The notes: a model not told the origin generated them from the sequence alone. 64,000 nt of DNA from Microbacterium sp. Leaf320 (GCF_001423485.1 NZ_LMOD01000005.1:310001-374000), one strand, 5' to 3'; shown: positions 22,999-31,186, counted from the first letter of the stretch. A program made the numbers and translations.

Positions 22999-24087
22999 TC
23001 AGAGACCGAAGCCGTAGCTGGCCTGCCCGACCAGGATCAGGCTGACCGTGGTGGGGTAGACCTCCGGTTCTTCGTCTTCGTCGTCGAGCAGATCGAGTTT
23101 GTGGATCGGCACGAAGATGCCGCCGTCCGGCTCGAAGATGAGATCCTTCGGGACGAACGAGGCGAAGATCGAGCGCGTCGAGTTGCGCAGCTCATAGGTC
23201 CGGCCGACGTCGCCGCGCTCGAAGAGGTTCATCTCGACCTCCTCAGACCAGACCTTGCCGTCGGGGAAGCGGGCCTCGATGCGGTAGGTGCTGGGCTCGA
23301 CGGACTTGATGTTCAGGTCTTCGACGATCTCGGAGAAGAGCGTGTCCGGCTGCTCGAGCTCGAACGCGATCGCGCGGAGGTGGTCGTAGTTGAGGCGAGC
23401 GCGTCGCGAGAACAGCGCCACGTTCTCGATCTCGTCCGGGTTGGCGTTCGGAGCCTGGTCGATCAGGTACTGCCTGACCTCGTCGGGGCCCGGGTACTCG
23501 AAGCGCATGTGGTAGTGGAATCGTCCTGGCCGGTTGACGATATAGGTGCTGACGTCGGCGATGTCGTTCACAGTGAGGCAATAGATGCGTTTGACTGACG
23601 ACAGCCCGTCGAACAGTGACAGGAACTGGTTCTGCCGGTTGCTTGCGTCTCCGCCGCTGCGGCGGCCGGCGGGGAAGATCTTCTCGAACTCGTCGAAGAT
23701 GATCAGGCACTCGTCGAGCGTGTCGAGGAACTCGACGATGCCGTCGTTGTCCTCCGAGACGATCACCACAGGAAGGCACTGTTCGCGGGCTTCCTCGGCG
23801 ACCATTCGCAGGAAGAGCGTCTTGCCGATGCCCTTGTCACCGGACAGCATGACTCCCAGACTGCGGTCGGTGAGCGCGTAGGAGCGGAAGATCTTGTCGA
23901 CCTTCCTGTCGCGACCGCCGTAGATGCGCTCGGTGCCGACGGAGAGGTCGTCGATCTTGATCAGGCTGAAGCCCTCTTTCGAGGTGAAATGCACCCGATA
24001 TGTGCCGAGCGGGAACACCTGATGCGTGCGGACGGCATCGTCGTAGACGCGGACGTGTCCACCCGTCTCGATGTAGGTGCTGGTCAA
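22999..24087 (-). CDS. AAA-family ATPase of unknown role
   Basis: The 362-residue protein has an N-terminal segment of about 65 residues (TYIETGGHVRVYDDA, then FPLGTYRVHFTSKEGF), an AAA core with Walker A GDKGIGKT (residues 83-90), Walker B LIIFDEFEK (128-136) and sensor-like NRPGRFHYHMRFEYP, and a C-terminal domain of about 90 residues with an acidic DDEDEE stretch. AAA proteins of this build remodel protein or nucleic acid; the target is unknown. The TTG start is supported by a perfect AAGGAGG site (24094-24100). Upstream is a CCGATAT box with a CTTAC element, resembling a sigma-28 promoter. It converges on the sigma gene. Confidence 0.8.
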   Translation of the reverse strand: MTSTYIETGGHVRVYDDAVRTHQVFPLGTYRVHFTSKEGFSLIKIDDLSVGTERIYGGRDRKVDKIFRSYALTDRSLGVMLSGDKGIGKTLFLRMVAEEAREQCLPVVIVSEDNDGIVEFLDTLDECLIIFDEFEKIFPAGRRSGGDASNRQNQFLSLFDGLSSVKRIYCLTVNDIADVSTYIVNRPGRFHYHMRFEYPGPDEVRQYLIDQAPNANPDEIENVALFSRRARLNYDHLRAIAFELEQPDTLFSEIVEDLNIKSVEPSTYRIEARFPDGKVWSEEVEMNLFERGDVGRTYELRNSTRSIFASFVPKDLIFEPDGGIFVPIHKLDLLDDEDEEPEVYPTTVSLILVGQASYGFGL

Positions 24088-24115
24088 GATCCTCCTCCTT
24101 CGCTCCCCGTTGTAG

Positions 24116-24143
24116 ATATCGGTCGAGATCGCCGTGCCGTAAG
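24116..24143 (-). promoter_or_regulatory. Possible sigma-28-type promoter of the AAA ATPase gene
   Basis: On the minus strand CTTA (24143-24140) is followed after 18 bases by CGATA (24121-24117), inside CCGATAT. CCGATAT equals the classical SigD -10 sequence, and the spacing equals that of the flgN promoter. The -35 half differs by one base from the GTTA of the flagellar copies. Confidence 0.45.
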
Positions 24144-24215
24144 GCGATCGCGGAGCGATTTTCGCAGTAGCCTGAGCGGATAGCGGGCGTGGGGACGTCC
24201 GGGTCTGGGGCCGTC

Positions 24216-24596
24216 ATGGGTGGATTTGCAGGTGTGGAGCAGCCGGTCGACGGTTCGATCGTGATCATGGTCGAGGCGGCGCCGCAGGGGCTGATGCAGT
24301 ACACGCTCGATCCGGACGCCAGACAGCCCGTGTGGAGGGCCATACTCATCGCTCATGACGACGCCATCATCGGTGCCGCGACGTCTCCCGAGCAGACCGC
24401 CGACCTGCTCGTGCGCGGCAGTGTCGAGTGCATCCGGCGGAGCATTCCCAGTCTCGATGTCGGCGGTCTGACGATGCGCCCCGAGGTCGGGCCGAACGAC
24501 AACGCGCAGATCGTCGCCGCGGGCGACGCGAGATTCCTGAGATCCGAGTGGGACGCGGTCGTGCGCGAGATCGAGGACGAGATCGAGGGAGCGTAG
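24216..24596 (+). CDS. Unknown 126-residue protein
   Basis: I do not recognise this family. The product is soluble, acidic and of mixed alpha/beta type, with GSIVIMVEAAPQGLMQYTLDPDARQPVWRAILIAHDDAIIGAATSPEQTADLLVRGSVECIRR as the best-ordered stretch. ATG 24216 is taken; an in-frame GTG at 24189 would add nine residues. It is divergent from the AAA ATPase gene with about 130 bases between, so the two may be co-regulated partners. It converges with the zinc-ribbon gene. Confidence 0.65.
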   Translation: MGGFAGVEQPVDGSIVIMVEAAPQGLMQYTLDPDARQPVWRAILIAHDDAIIGAATSPEQTADLLVRGSVECIRRSIPSLDVGGLTMRPEVGPNDNAQIVAAGDARFLRSEWDAVVREIEDEIEGA

Positions 24597-24604
24597 CGCG
24601 CCCC

Positions 24605-25438
24605 TCAGTCGCCGATGAGGTAGGCGTCCACCAGCAGCGCCCCGCGGATATCGCGCAGGGTGTCGATCACACGGTCCACACTGCGCGGCGTGAAGGACGG
24701 CATCTGCAGGTCGTGCGGCCCCAGCGGCTCGAGCTTTCCGATGCGGATGCGCAAGACCTCCCATCCGGCGGCTCGCAGGGCTCGATCCTTGCGCAGATCG
24801 GCATCCTGGCGCTTGCCCACGTGTTCGAGGCCGTGTCGGCCGACCGTGTCGTACTCGATCGCGACCCGCAGCTCGGGCAGGAGGATGTCGGGCCAGACCT
24901 CGGTGTGTCGGAAGAAAGGCCGGGCGACCTTGACGGCATTGACGCCGGTGGTGACGGCGAGCCGGGACTCGAGCGCCCTGCGCAGCCTCGCCTCGGCGGC
25001 GGATGCCGGTGCCGGTGCGCACACGCTCAGGAACGCCTCGCCGCTCGGAAGGTCGGGGGTCTTCGCGCACAGCGTCGTAGGCGGCTTGGGTCGCCTCGGG
25101 ATCGCGCGGGCTTCGCCGAGGATCACCGGCTGCGGTCGGGCGAGAGTAGAGCATTCCGGGCACCAGGACGACTGCCGGCGCACCCGTCCCGGGCGCTCGC
25201 GCTGCTCGGTGGGCGTGGCCGCGAAGCGGTGACCCATCCGGCACTCCCAGCAGAGCAGCACGTCGGCTGCGAGCGGCACCTGCGACAGTGCTATCCCGTG
25301 GTTGAGCTCGGGATGGTACTGGCGGATCAGCTCGGGGTACGCGGCCCAGGCCGCACGGTAGGTGCCCGTCTCATAGGGCACGTCGCGGCCGCGCGAGAAC
25401 TGGCGTCTCGCCCACCACGACTGCACGGATTCGGTCAC
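24605..25438 (-). CDS. Zinc-ribbon protein with Vsr/DUF559-like nuclease domain
   Basis: The 277-residue protein combines two parts. The N-terminal half carries a treble-clef/zinc-ribbon pattern: a W-x-C-x-x-GH motif (CWECRMGHRF), a second CPEC (SSWCPECSTLARP), and a preceding PELIRQYHPELN segment seen in proteins that pair such ribbons with nuclease domains. The C-terminal 130 residues resemble very-short-patch-repair or DUF559 PD-(D/E)xK folds: PDILLPELRVAIEYDTVGRHG (acidic residues) and DADLRKDRALRAAGWEVLRIR. The activity is inferred. The start is GTG with TAGCGT six bases upstream, a leaderless arrangement. Confidence 0.75.
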   Translation of the reverse strand: MTESVQSWWARRQFSRGRDVPYETGTYRAAWAAYPELIRQYHPELNHGIALSQVPLAADVLLCWECRMGHRFAATPTEQRERPGRVRRQSSWCPECSTLARPQPVILGEARAIPRRPKPPTTLCAKTPDLPSGEAFLSVCAPAPASAAEARLRRALESRLAVTTGVNAVKVARPFFRHTEVWPDILLPELRVAIEYDTVGRHGLEHVGKRQDADLRKDRALRAAGWEVLRIRIGKLEPLGPHDLQMPSFTPRSVDRVIDTLRDIRGALLVDAYLIGD

Positions 25439-25553
25439 GCGAGGACGCTACCCGCGGCGACCGACATCGCGAGGAGGGACCGGACGTGACAGACTCGCGG
25501 AGACGGACGCGCCGGGAGACGGGCGAGCCGGGAGACGGACAGAGGGAGCAGTC

Positions 25554-26444
25554 ATGGCGCAGCGGATCGTGATCAGCGGTGCATCGGGTCTGATCGGCAC
25601 AGCGCTCGCTTCATCACTCCGCGCCGACGGCGTGGAGGTGACGACTCTGGTGCGCCGGACGCCTCGTGCGCCTTCCGAGGTCGAATGGTCGCCCGGGGAG
25701 CGGGAGCTCGACCCGGACGTCCTGGCGGGGGCGGACGCCGTCGTCGCTCTCGGCGGCGCGAGCGTCGGCAGACTTCCCTGGACGCGCCGGTATCGCCGCG
25801 AGCTCGTCGAATCCCGCCTCACGACGACACGTACGCTCGCGACCGCCGTGCGCACGCTGCGTGACGACGCTCCGGCGTTCGTCTCGGCATCCGCCGTCGG
25901 CTATTACGGCTCGGCGCCGGGGGAGACTCTGACCGAGGAGTCGCTCGCGGGTGACACGTTCCTCGCACAGCTCTGCGTCCGGTGGGAGCAGGAGGCGCAG
26001 CGCGCGGGGGAGCAGACCAGGGTCGCGCTGCTGCGCACTGCCCCGATCATCCACCGTCGGGGGGTGCTCAAGCCGCTGATCCAGCTGACCCGCTTCGGTG
26101 TGGCCGGCCCGATCGGCCGCGGCACCCAGATCTGGCCCTGGATCTCGCTCGACGACGAGGTGCGCGGCATCCGTCATGTGATCGACGCCCGTCTCGAAGG
26201 CCCTGTCAACTTCACCGGTCCCACGCGCGCGTCGGCGAACGACATCGGTCGGGCGCTCGCGAAGAGGATGCGTCGCCCGTTCTGGCTCCCCGTGCCGGGT
26301 TTCGCGCTCCGTCTCGCGCTGAGCAGATCCGCCGCAGACTCGCTGCTCCTGTCGGATGCGGACGTGCGACCGACGGCCCTCGAGAGATCGGGCTTCGAGT
26401 TCACGCACACGACCGCGCAGCAGGCGGTCGACGCGGCGATCTGA
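25554..26444 (+). CDS. TIGR01777-family NAD(P)-binding epimerase-like protein
   Basis: The 296-residue product belongs to the extended SDR group represented by YfcH/SDR39U1. It has the Rossmann motif SGASGLIGTAL at the N-terminus, the family segment DAVVALGGASVGRLPWTRRYRRELVESRL, SASAVGYYG containing the tyrosine, and the C-terminal DUF1731-like end (FWLPVPGFALRLALSRSAADSLLLSDADVRPTALERSGFEF). The substrate is unknown in the whole family. GGGAGCAG ribosome-binding site. It is a single-gene unit divergent from the zinc-ribbon gene. Confidence 0.88.
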   Translation: MAQRIVISGASGLIGTALASSLRADGVEVTTLVRRTPRAPSEVEWSPGERELDPDVLAGADAVVALGGASVGRLPWTRRYRRELVESRLTTTRTLATAVRTLRDDAPAFVSASAVGYYGSAPGETLTEESLAGDTFLAQLCVRWEQEAQRAGEQTRVALLRTAPIIHRRGVLKPLIQLTRFGVAGPIGRGTQIWPWISLDDEVRGIRHVIDARLEGPVNFTGPTRASANDIGRALAKRMRRPFWLPVPGFALRLALSRSAADSLLLSDADVRPTALERSGFEFTHTTAQQAVDAAI

Positions 26445-26471
26445 TCGCACCCGGTCGACCGCCCGGCCGGA

Positions 26472-27236
26472 TCAGTGCCCGTGCGGGTCGCGCCGGTTGA
26501 GTGTCTCCACGACCTGGGCGTAGTCGCCCCGCGCTTCGCCGTAGCGCAGGAACTTCACGTTCTCGACCTGGATCTCGGTCGCGTCCGGCTGCGTCTCGAT
26601 CAGCCCGACGACCTCGTCGACGAAGTCCTCGAGCGGCATCGCGAAGGCACTGGATTCCTGACCGGGCATGAGCGACGTGCGCACGGCCGGCGGCTCGAGC
26701 TCCAACACCTTCACCGTGCTGCCGTCGAGCTGCAGGCGCAGCGACTCGCTGAGCATGTGGATGGCCGCCTTCGTGGCGTTGTAGGTCGGCGTCACTCGCA
26801 GCGGCGCGAAGGCCAGCCCTGACGAGACCGTCATGATCGTCGCGTCGGGAACCGTGCGCAGGTGCTCGATGAACGCCGCGATGAGACGGATCGGGCCGAG
26901 AAGATTCGTGGTGACGGTCGCCTCCGCGGTCTCGAGGAACCCGGCAGGTGTCGTCCAGTCCTCGGCGCGCATGATGCCCGCCATCGTGACGACGACGTTG
27001 AGGCTCGGGTGGTCGGCGAGCACGGTCTGTGCCGCGGCGCGGATGCTGTCGGCATCCGTCGTGTCGATCCTGACCGTGTCGATGCCGGGGTTCTCGGCGG
27101 CGATCCGTTCGAGCAGGTCGGTGCGGCGTCCGCCGACGATGACCGTGTTGCCGCGCTCGACGAACTTCTGGGCGAGCGCGAGCCCGATGCCGCTGGTCGC
27201 CCCGGGGATGAAGATGGTGTTTCCGCTGATGTTCAT
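26472..27236 (-). CDS. Short-chain dehydrogenase/reductase (DltE-like)
   Basis: The 254-residue protein is a classical SDR: the cofactor motif GATSGIGLALAQKF, NVVVTMAGIM in place of the NNAG motif, and the catalytic Ser and Tyr/Lys in TVSSGLA and YNATKAA. It is most like the DltE/YciK-type group of uncertain substrate. ATG 27236 gives the usual SDR N-terminus; an in-frame GTG at 27269 is possible but would add 11 Arg-rich residues. It is divergent from an HTH regulator with a palindromic operator between the genes, a typical arrangement for a substrate-induced oxidoreductase and its repressor. Confidence 0.88.
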   Translation of the reverse strand: MNISGNTIFIPGATSGIGLALAQKFVERGNTVIVGGRRTDLLERIAAENPGIDTVRIDTTDADSIRAAAQTVLADHPSLNVVVTMAGIMRAEDWTTPAGFLETAEATVTTNLLGPIRLIAAFIEHLRTVPDATIMTVSSGLAFAPLRVTPTYNATKAAIHMLSESLRLQLDGSTVKVLELEPPAVRTSLMPGQESSAFAMPLEDFVDEVVGLIETQPDATEIQVENVKFLRYGEARGDYAQVVETLNRRDPHGH

Positions 27237-27279
27237 GCCTCCACTCTTCGGCCGACGGCGTCGGCTCACCAGAGAGCGC

Positions 27280-27308
27280 TGATCCAGGGATCCGCGATCC
27301 CTGGATCA
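27280..27308 (+). promoter_or_regulatory. Perfect 13-bp inverted-repeat operator
   Basis: TGATCCAGGGATC (27280-27292), CGC, GATCCCTGGATCA (27296-27308). The right arm covers the -35 position of the likely leaderless promoter of the HTH gene (GATACT at 27325-27330, start GTG 27337). This is the probable binding site of that regulator for repressing itself and the divergent SDR gene. Confidence 0.75.
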
Positions 27309-27336
27309 CCGTCGGCGCGCACGGGATACTCGAGAG

Positions 27337-28173
27337 GTGGACAGAGAAGCACTGGCAGAGTTCCTCGTGCGGCGCAGGGAGCAGCTGAAGCCGTCGGACG
27401 TCGGCCTCGGCGCCGGAGCGCGTCGTCGCACGCCGGGACTCCGTCGAGAAGAAGTCGCGCAGCTGGCGGCGATGTCGACCGACTACTACGCCCGTCTCGA
27501 GCAGCAGCGAGGGCCGCAGCCGAGCGTGCAGATCCTCGCGTCACTGGCGAGGGCCCTGCGACTCACCCCGGATGAGCGCGACTATCTGCACCGCATCTGC
27601 GGCCACAGCGCGCCCGATCGCACGATGTTCACCGACTATGTGCACCCCGGCATGCTGCGGGTGCTGGATCGCCTCGACGACACACCGGCGTTCGTGGTGT
27701 CCGTGCTCGACGAGGTGCTCATCCAGAACGATGCCGCGCGTGCTCTGCTCGGAGACGCGAGCGGCCTGGAGGGGATCGAGCGCAGTGGCATCTACCGGTG
27801 GTTCGCGCACCCCGATGGGGAGCGTGTCCGGTACCCGCCGGAGGACCATCCGCGGCACAGTCGAGTGCTCGTCGCGTCGCTGCGGGCCGCCCACGGGGCG
27901 CTCGGCGAGCGCTCGAGGGCAGGCGACATCGTCCGGGAGCTCTCCTCCCGCAGTGCCGAGTTCGCCGACCTCTGGGACGTGCACGAGGTGCGCAGGCGCT
28001 TCGAGGACCACAAGGTGCTCATCCACCCGGAGATCGGGCCGATCGAGGTCGATTGCCAGGCGCTGTTCACCGAGGACGAGTCGCAGGCGCTCATCGTGCT
28101 GACCGCCGCGCCCGGCAGCGATGCCGAGACCAAGCTCGAGCTTCTCAGAGTGCTCGGGACGCAACGGGTCTGA
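27337..28173 (+). CDS. XRE-family regulator with MmyB-like ligand domain
   Basis: The 278-residue protein has an N-terminal helix-turn-helix (residues 10-75: LVRRREQLKPSDVGL, RRTPGLRREEVAQLAAMSTDYYARLEQQRGPQPSVQILASLARAL) with the R-T-P-G-L-R-REE signature of the MmyB-like group, and a C-terminal PAS-like domain (about residues 95-270) that binds a small molecule in characterised relatives. The group usually controls a neighbouring, divergent oxidoreductase gene, here the SDR gene. The last 29 bases overlap, tail to tail, the 3' end of the next gene. Confidence 0.9.
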   Translation: MDREALAEFLVRRREQLKPSDVGLGAGARRRTPGLRREEVAQLAAMSTDYYARLEQQRGPQPSVQILASLARALRLTPDERDYLHRICGHSAPDRTMFTDYVHPGMLRVLDRLDDTPAFVVSVLDEVLIQNDAARALLGDASGLEGIERSGIYRWFAHPDGERVRYPPEDHPRHSRVLVASLRAAHGALGERSRAGDIVRELSSRSAEFADLWDVHEVRRRFEDHKVLIHPEIGPIEVDCQALFTEDESQALIVLTAAPGSDAETKLELLRVLGTQRV

Positions 28174-29080
28174 CGGGCACCCAGCACGCCACGCGGTTGC
28201 GGTAGGCGGCGAACTCGGATCCGAAGCGGGACTCCAGATCGGCCTCCTCGAGCGGTCGGACGACCGTGTTCCAGAGGATCGAACCGCACAGCGAGTAGGC
28301 GACGACCATCCACGAGCCGAGCAGCATGCCCACCGCGACACCTTGCGCGATACCGGCCACGGCCATCGGGTTGCGCACGTAGCGGTAGGGGCCGGTGATC
28401 ACGAGTCGGTGCGCCATCTGCGAGGGAAGCGGTGTTCCCTCGCCCTTCACCGACATCGACACCGCCGACCAGATCCCGAGTGCCGTCGCGCAGACGAGCA
28501 GCACGCCCCCGGCGATCCGCACGCCGAGAGGGACGTCGATGCGGAGCATCCACCGAGCCTCGACCAGCGACACGACGACGGGGATGACCAGGAGGAAGGT
28601 TCCCCAGAAGAAGAGCGTCTGCAGGCCGGTGCGGGCGAGCAGCCGCCCGGTGCCGACCCGCGCGGCCGAACGGAACGCGAACGGGCCGGTGACCATCCAT
28701 TCCACCGGAACCCTGCCCAGGAGCAGGATGATCGCCGACACGATGCTCGCTCCGGCGGCGACGACCATCAGCAGGGCGCCCCACCCGGCGAGCGAGGTGA
28801 GTGTGGCGTAGACGCACATCGCCGCCGCCACCAGCGCCGTCCAGGGTGCGACCACCCAGAGCGCCCAGCGGAACCCGGCGGCGACCAGCGCGGACGCGAC
28901 GACGAAGAGCGGGATGTCGAGCATCGCCACAGGTGCGACAGGAAGGTCTCCGAGCGTGGCACGACGGACCGCGTCCGACAGCGGGACCGCGATCCACCAG
29001 AGTGCCCCCGCGAGAGCCTGGAGGGCGAAATACACCCGCGCCGTCACCGGAGTGATGCGGATGCCTGCGATGACGGGCAT
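28145..29080 (-). CDS. Isoprenylcysteine/phospholipid methyltransferase-like membrane protein
   Basis: The 311-residue protein is an integral membrane protein with about seven helices. The C-terminal part has the ICMT/PEMT-type signature: HRLVITGPYRYVRNPMAVAGIAQGVAVGMLLGSWMVVAY and LRPLEEADLESRFGSEFAAYRNRVACWVP-like end, which in this superfamily forms the S-adenosylmethionine pocket. The substrate cannot be read from sequence; prokaryotic members act on lipids or metals as well. Likely leaderless: TAGACT lies seven bases before the ATG. Its 3' end overlaps the convergent HTH gene by 29 bases. Confidence 0.8.
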   Translation of the reverse strand: MPVIAGIRITPVTARVYFALQALAGALWWIAVPLSDAVRRATLGDLPVAPVAMLDIPLFVVASALVAAGFRWALWVVAPWTALVAAAMCVYATLTSLAGWGALLMVVAAGASIVSAIILLLGRVPVEWMVTGPFAFRSAARVGTGRLLARTGLQTLFFWGTFLLVIPVVVSLVEARWMLRIDVPLGVRIAGGVLLVCATALGIWSAVSMSVKGEGTPLPSQMAHRLVITGPYRYVRNPMAVAGIAQGVAVGMLLGSWMVVAYSLCGSILWNTVVRPLEEADLESRFGSEFAAYRNRVACWVPVRPVASRAL

Positions 29081-29107
29081 GCTCGCCAGTCTACGAGCGA
29101 GTCCGGA

Positions 29108-29947
29108 TCACGACTCCTCGTGCGTGGCAGGGTCGGCGTCGAAGAGGCGGCCGTCGGGGCGTCCGAGCGCGGTGATCGCCTCGACTTCGGAGGCGGAGAG
29201 CACGATCTCGCCCGCAGCCAGGTTCGAGGCCTGATGCTCGAGAGACGACGCCTTCGGGATCGCGACGGTCCCGCGGGCGACATGCCAGGCCAGAACGGTC
29301 TGCGCAGGGGAGATCCCGTGTCCGGCGGCGACCTCGCCGATCACCCGCTCCTGGATCAGTTCCTTGGCTCGTCCCAGCGGGCTCCAGGCCTCGGTGATGA
29401 TCCCATGCTCGCGGTGATACGCCAGCTGCTCGTCCTGCGGGAAGTACGGGTGGACCTCGATCTGATTCACGACCGGGCGGACGCCCGTCTCGCGCTCGAT
29501 GCGCTCCAGGTGCTCGGGAAGGAAGTTCGAGACGCCGATCTGCCTCACCGTCCCGCGCTGCTGTGCCTCGACCAGTGCCTCCCAGGCCTGCACGTACTCG
29601 TCCTGGTGCGGGTTCGGCCAGTGGATCAGGTGCAGGTCGATCGCATCGACGCCGAGACGCGAACGGCTCTCCTCGATGCTGGCGCGCGCCTTCTCGCGCG
29701 GGTGATGACGACCGGGAAGCTTCGTCGTGATGATGATCTCGGCACGGTCGACCTCGGCCGCGCGCACTCCACGGCCGACGGATCCCTCGTTCTCATAGTT
29801 GAAGGCCGAGTCGAGAAGACGGTATCCCGCACCGATAGCCGTCGTCACGGAGCCCGCTCCCGCATCGCCGTTGAGGGCATAGGTGCCGAAACCGAGGGCG
29901 GGAAGCGTGAAGCCGTTGTGTGCGGTGAAGTGAGGAAGAGCCGTCAT
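29108..29947 (-). CDS. Aldo/keto reductase
   Basis: The 279-residue protein is a typical AKR5-like reductase for small aldehydes and ketones. It has the barrel with the catalytic tetrad: Asp and Tyr in LLDSAFNYENEGSVGRGVR, Lys in ITTKLPGRHH, His in DLHLIHWPNP. The NADPH-binding loop IPKASSLEHQASNL is near the C-terminus. The gene is divergent from the YchJ gene, and their start codons are only 22 bases apart, sharing one palindromic promoter. Confidence 0.92.
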   Translation of the reverse strand: MTALPHFTAHNGFTLPALGFGTYALNGDAGAGSVTTAIGAGYRLLDSAFNYENEGSVGRGVRAAEVDRAEIIITTKLPGRHHPREKARASIEESRSRLGVDAIDLHLIHWPNPHQDEYVQAWEALVEAQQRGTVRQIGVSNFLPEHLERIERETGVRPVVNQIEVHPYFPQDEQLAYHREHGIITEAWSPLGRAKELIQERVIGEVAAGHGISPAQTVLAWHVARGTVAIPKASSLEHQASNLAAGEIVLSASEVEAITALGRPDGRLFDADPATHEES

Positions 29948-29953
29948 TCCGCC

Positions 29954-29963
29954 AGCGTACGCT
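29954..29963. promoter_or_regulatory. Symmetric bidirectional -10 element
   Basis: The palindrome AGCGTACGCT contains TACGCT on both strands (plus 29958-29963, minus 29959-29954). On each side exactly six bases separate the box from an ATG (plus 29970, minus 29947). One site can therefore serve two leaderless transcripts in opposite directions. Confidence 0.6.
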
Positions 29964-29969
29964 TATGGC

Positions 29970-30395
29970 ATGACGGGAGGGCGAAGCGTGGCAGTCGATG
30001 ACGGTGATCTCCCCGGCGACGCGAGCCGGTGTCCGTGCGGGTCGGGTGACGTCTTCGGCGGATGCTGCGGCCCGCTGCTCGCCGGGTCTCCCGCCCCGAC
30101 GGCCGAGCGTCTGATGCGGTCGCGATTCACGGCCTTCGCACTGCACGATGCGTCGTACCTCCGCGCCAGCTGGCATGAGTCGACACGCCCGACGACGATC
30201 GACTTCGACGACGACCTGGTCTGGAAGCGGCTCGTGATCGTCGATCGCGTCGCGGGCGGTCCGTTCGATCGTGAGGGCGTCGTCGAGTTCGAGGCGTTCT
30301 TCCGAGAGGGCGCGGAGCGCGGTTCGCTGCGCGAGCGCAGCCGCTTCGTGCGGGAGGGGCGATCGTGGCTGTACCTCGACGGGCAGGTCGGGTGA
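29970..30395 (+). CDS. YchJ/SEC-C motif family protein
   Basis: The 141-residue product belongs to the UPF0225 (YchJ) group: an N-terminal SEC-C zinc-binding motif (CPCGSGDVFGGCCGPLL) followed by a compact NTF2-like domain with PTAERLMRSRFTAFALHDASYLRASWHESTRP. The function is unknown; SEC-C motifs bind zinc and contact protein or ribosome partners. Two starts are possible: ATG 29970, six bases after a TACGCT box (leaderless), or GTG 29988, six bases after GGAGGG. I keep the ATG. It precedes the zinc-ribbon coiled-coil gene by 34 bases. Confidence 0.88.
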   Translation: MTGGRSVAVDDGDLPGDASRCPCGSGDVFGGCCGPLLAGSPAPTAERLMRSRFTAFALHDASYLRASWHESTRPTTIDFDDDLVWKRLVIVDRVAGGPFDREGVVEFEAFFREGAERGSLRERSRFVREGRSWLYLDGQVG

Positions 30396-30429
30396 TGCAC
30401 GCGACCGCGCAGCGACTAGATTTGAGAGC

Positions 30430-31161
30430 GTGAACGCCAGCCCAGAACACCAGCGCATCCTGCTCGACGTCGCCGACCTGGACCGGCGCATCGCGCAGGC
30501 GGAGCGCGCACGCACCACGCCCACGCAGGCGGCTCGGATCACCGAGCTCGTCGCGATCCGGCAGGAGCAGCTCCGCGAGCTGACCGCGCTGACCGGCACG
30601 CGTGACGACGTCCGCACGGAGCTCACCCGGCTCGAGTCCGATGTGAAGCTCGTCGAGCAGCGTCGGGCGCGTGATGCGGACCGTCTCGCCGTCGCGACGA
30701 ACCCCAAGGACGCGCAGGCGCTCGAGCACGAGATCGCCAGCCTCACGAAGCGCCAGAGCGACCTCGAGGACATCGAACTCGATGTGATGGGGCGCGTCGA
30801 GGATGCCGATGCGGCGGTCGCCGCCCAGCAGGCGCTTCTCGCGACGACCACTGCCGAGGGCTCGGCGCTCACCGCGCAGGCCAAGGCCGACGTCGCGTCG
30901 GCGACCGAGCTCGGCGCGCAGCTGACGCGTGACCGTGAGGCCGTGACCGCGGTGATCCCCGCACCGCTGCTCGCCGAGTACACGCGTCGTGCCGCCAACA
31001 GCGCCGGTGCCGCTCGTCTCGCGCGCGGCACCTGCGAGGGCTGCCGCATGCTTCTTCCCGGCACCGACCTGAACGACATCCGCAACGCGGCGGACGACCT
31101 CGTGGTCTCGTGCCCCGAGTGCGGCTGCATCCTCGTCCGCACCGAGGAATCCGGGCTGTGA
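30430..31161 (+). CDS. C4 zinc-ribbon coiled-coil protein (zf-RING_7 type)
   Basis: The 243-residue protein is a long antiparallel coiled coil (about residues 5-180, Glu/Arg/Ala heptads) capped by a C4 zinc ribbon with CEGCRMLLP and CPECGCILV. This family is widespread in Actinobacteria, normally next to RNase H or rnpB genes, and is suspected to bind nucleic acid; its role is not established. GTG 30430 is the start: TAGATT lies seven bases upstream (leaderless). Coding sequence further upstream in this frame overlaps the YchJ gene and is disregarded. Confidence 0.9.
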   Translation: MNASPEHQRILLDVADLDRRIAQAERARTTPTQAARITELVAIRQEQLRELTALTGTRDDVRTELTRLESDVKLVEQRRARDADRLAVATNPKDAQALEHEIASLTKRQSDLEDIELDVMGRVEDADAAVAAQQALLATTTAEGSALTAQAKADVASATELGAQLTRDREAVTAVIPAPLLAEYTRRAANSAGAARLARGTCEGCRMLLPGTDLNDIRNAADDLVVSCPECGCILVRTEESGL

Positions 31162-31186
31162 TCTCCGCGCCGCGCGCGCGACGGCG

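Noticed and set aside
22988..23008. CGGTCT/AGACCG inverted repeat between the sigma gene and the AAA gene
   Set aside because: Only a 6-bp stem with a 9-base loop and no U-tract, overlapping the AAA stop codon; too weak to call a terminator.
20906..24596. The block after fliW as a prophage remnant
   Set aside because: No integrase, att repeat, tRNA or phage structural gene is seen, and base composition matches the surroundings apart from one short intergenic stretch.
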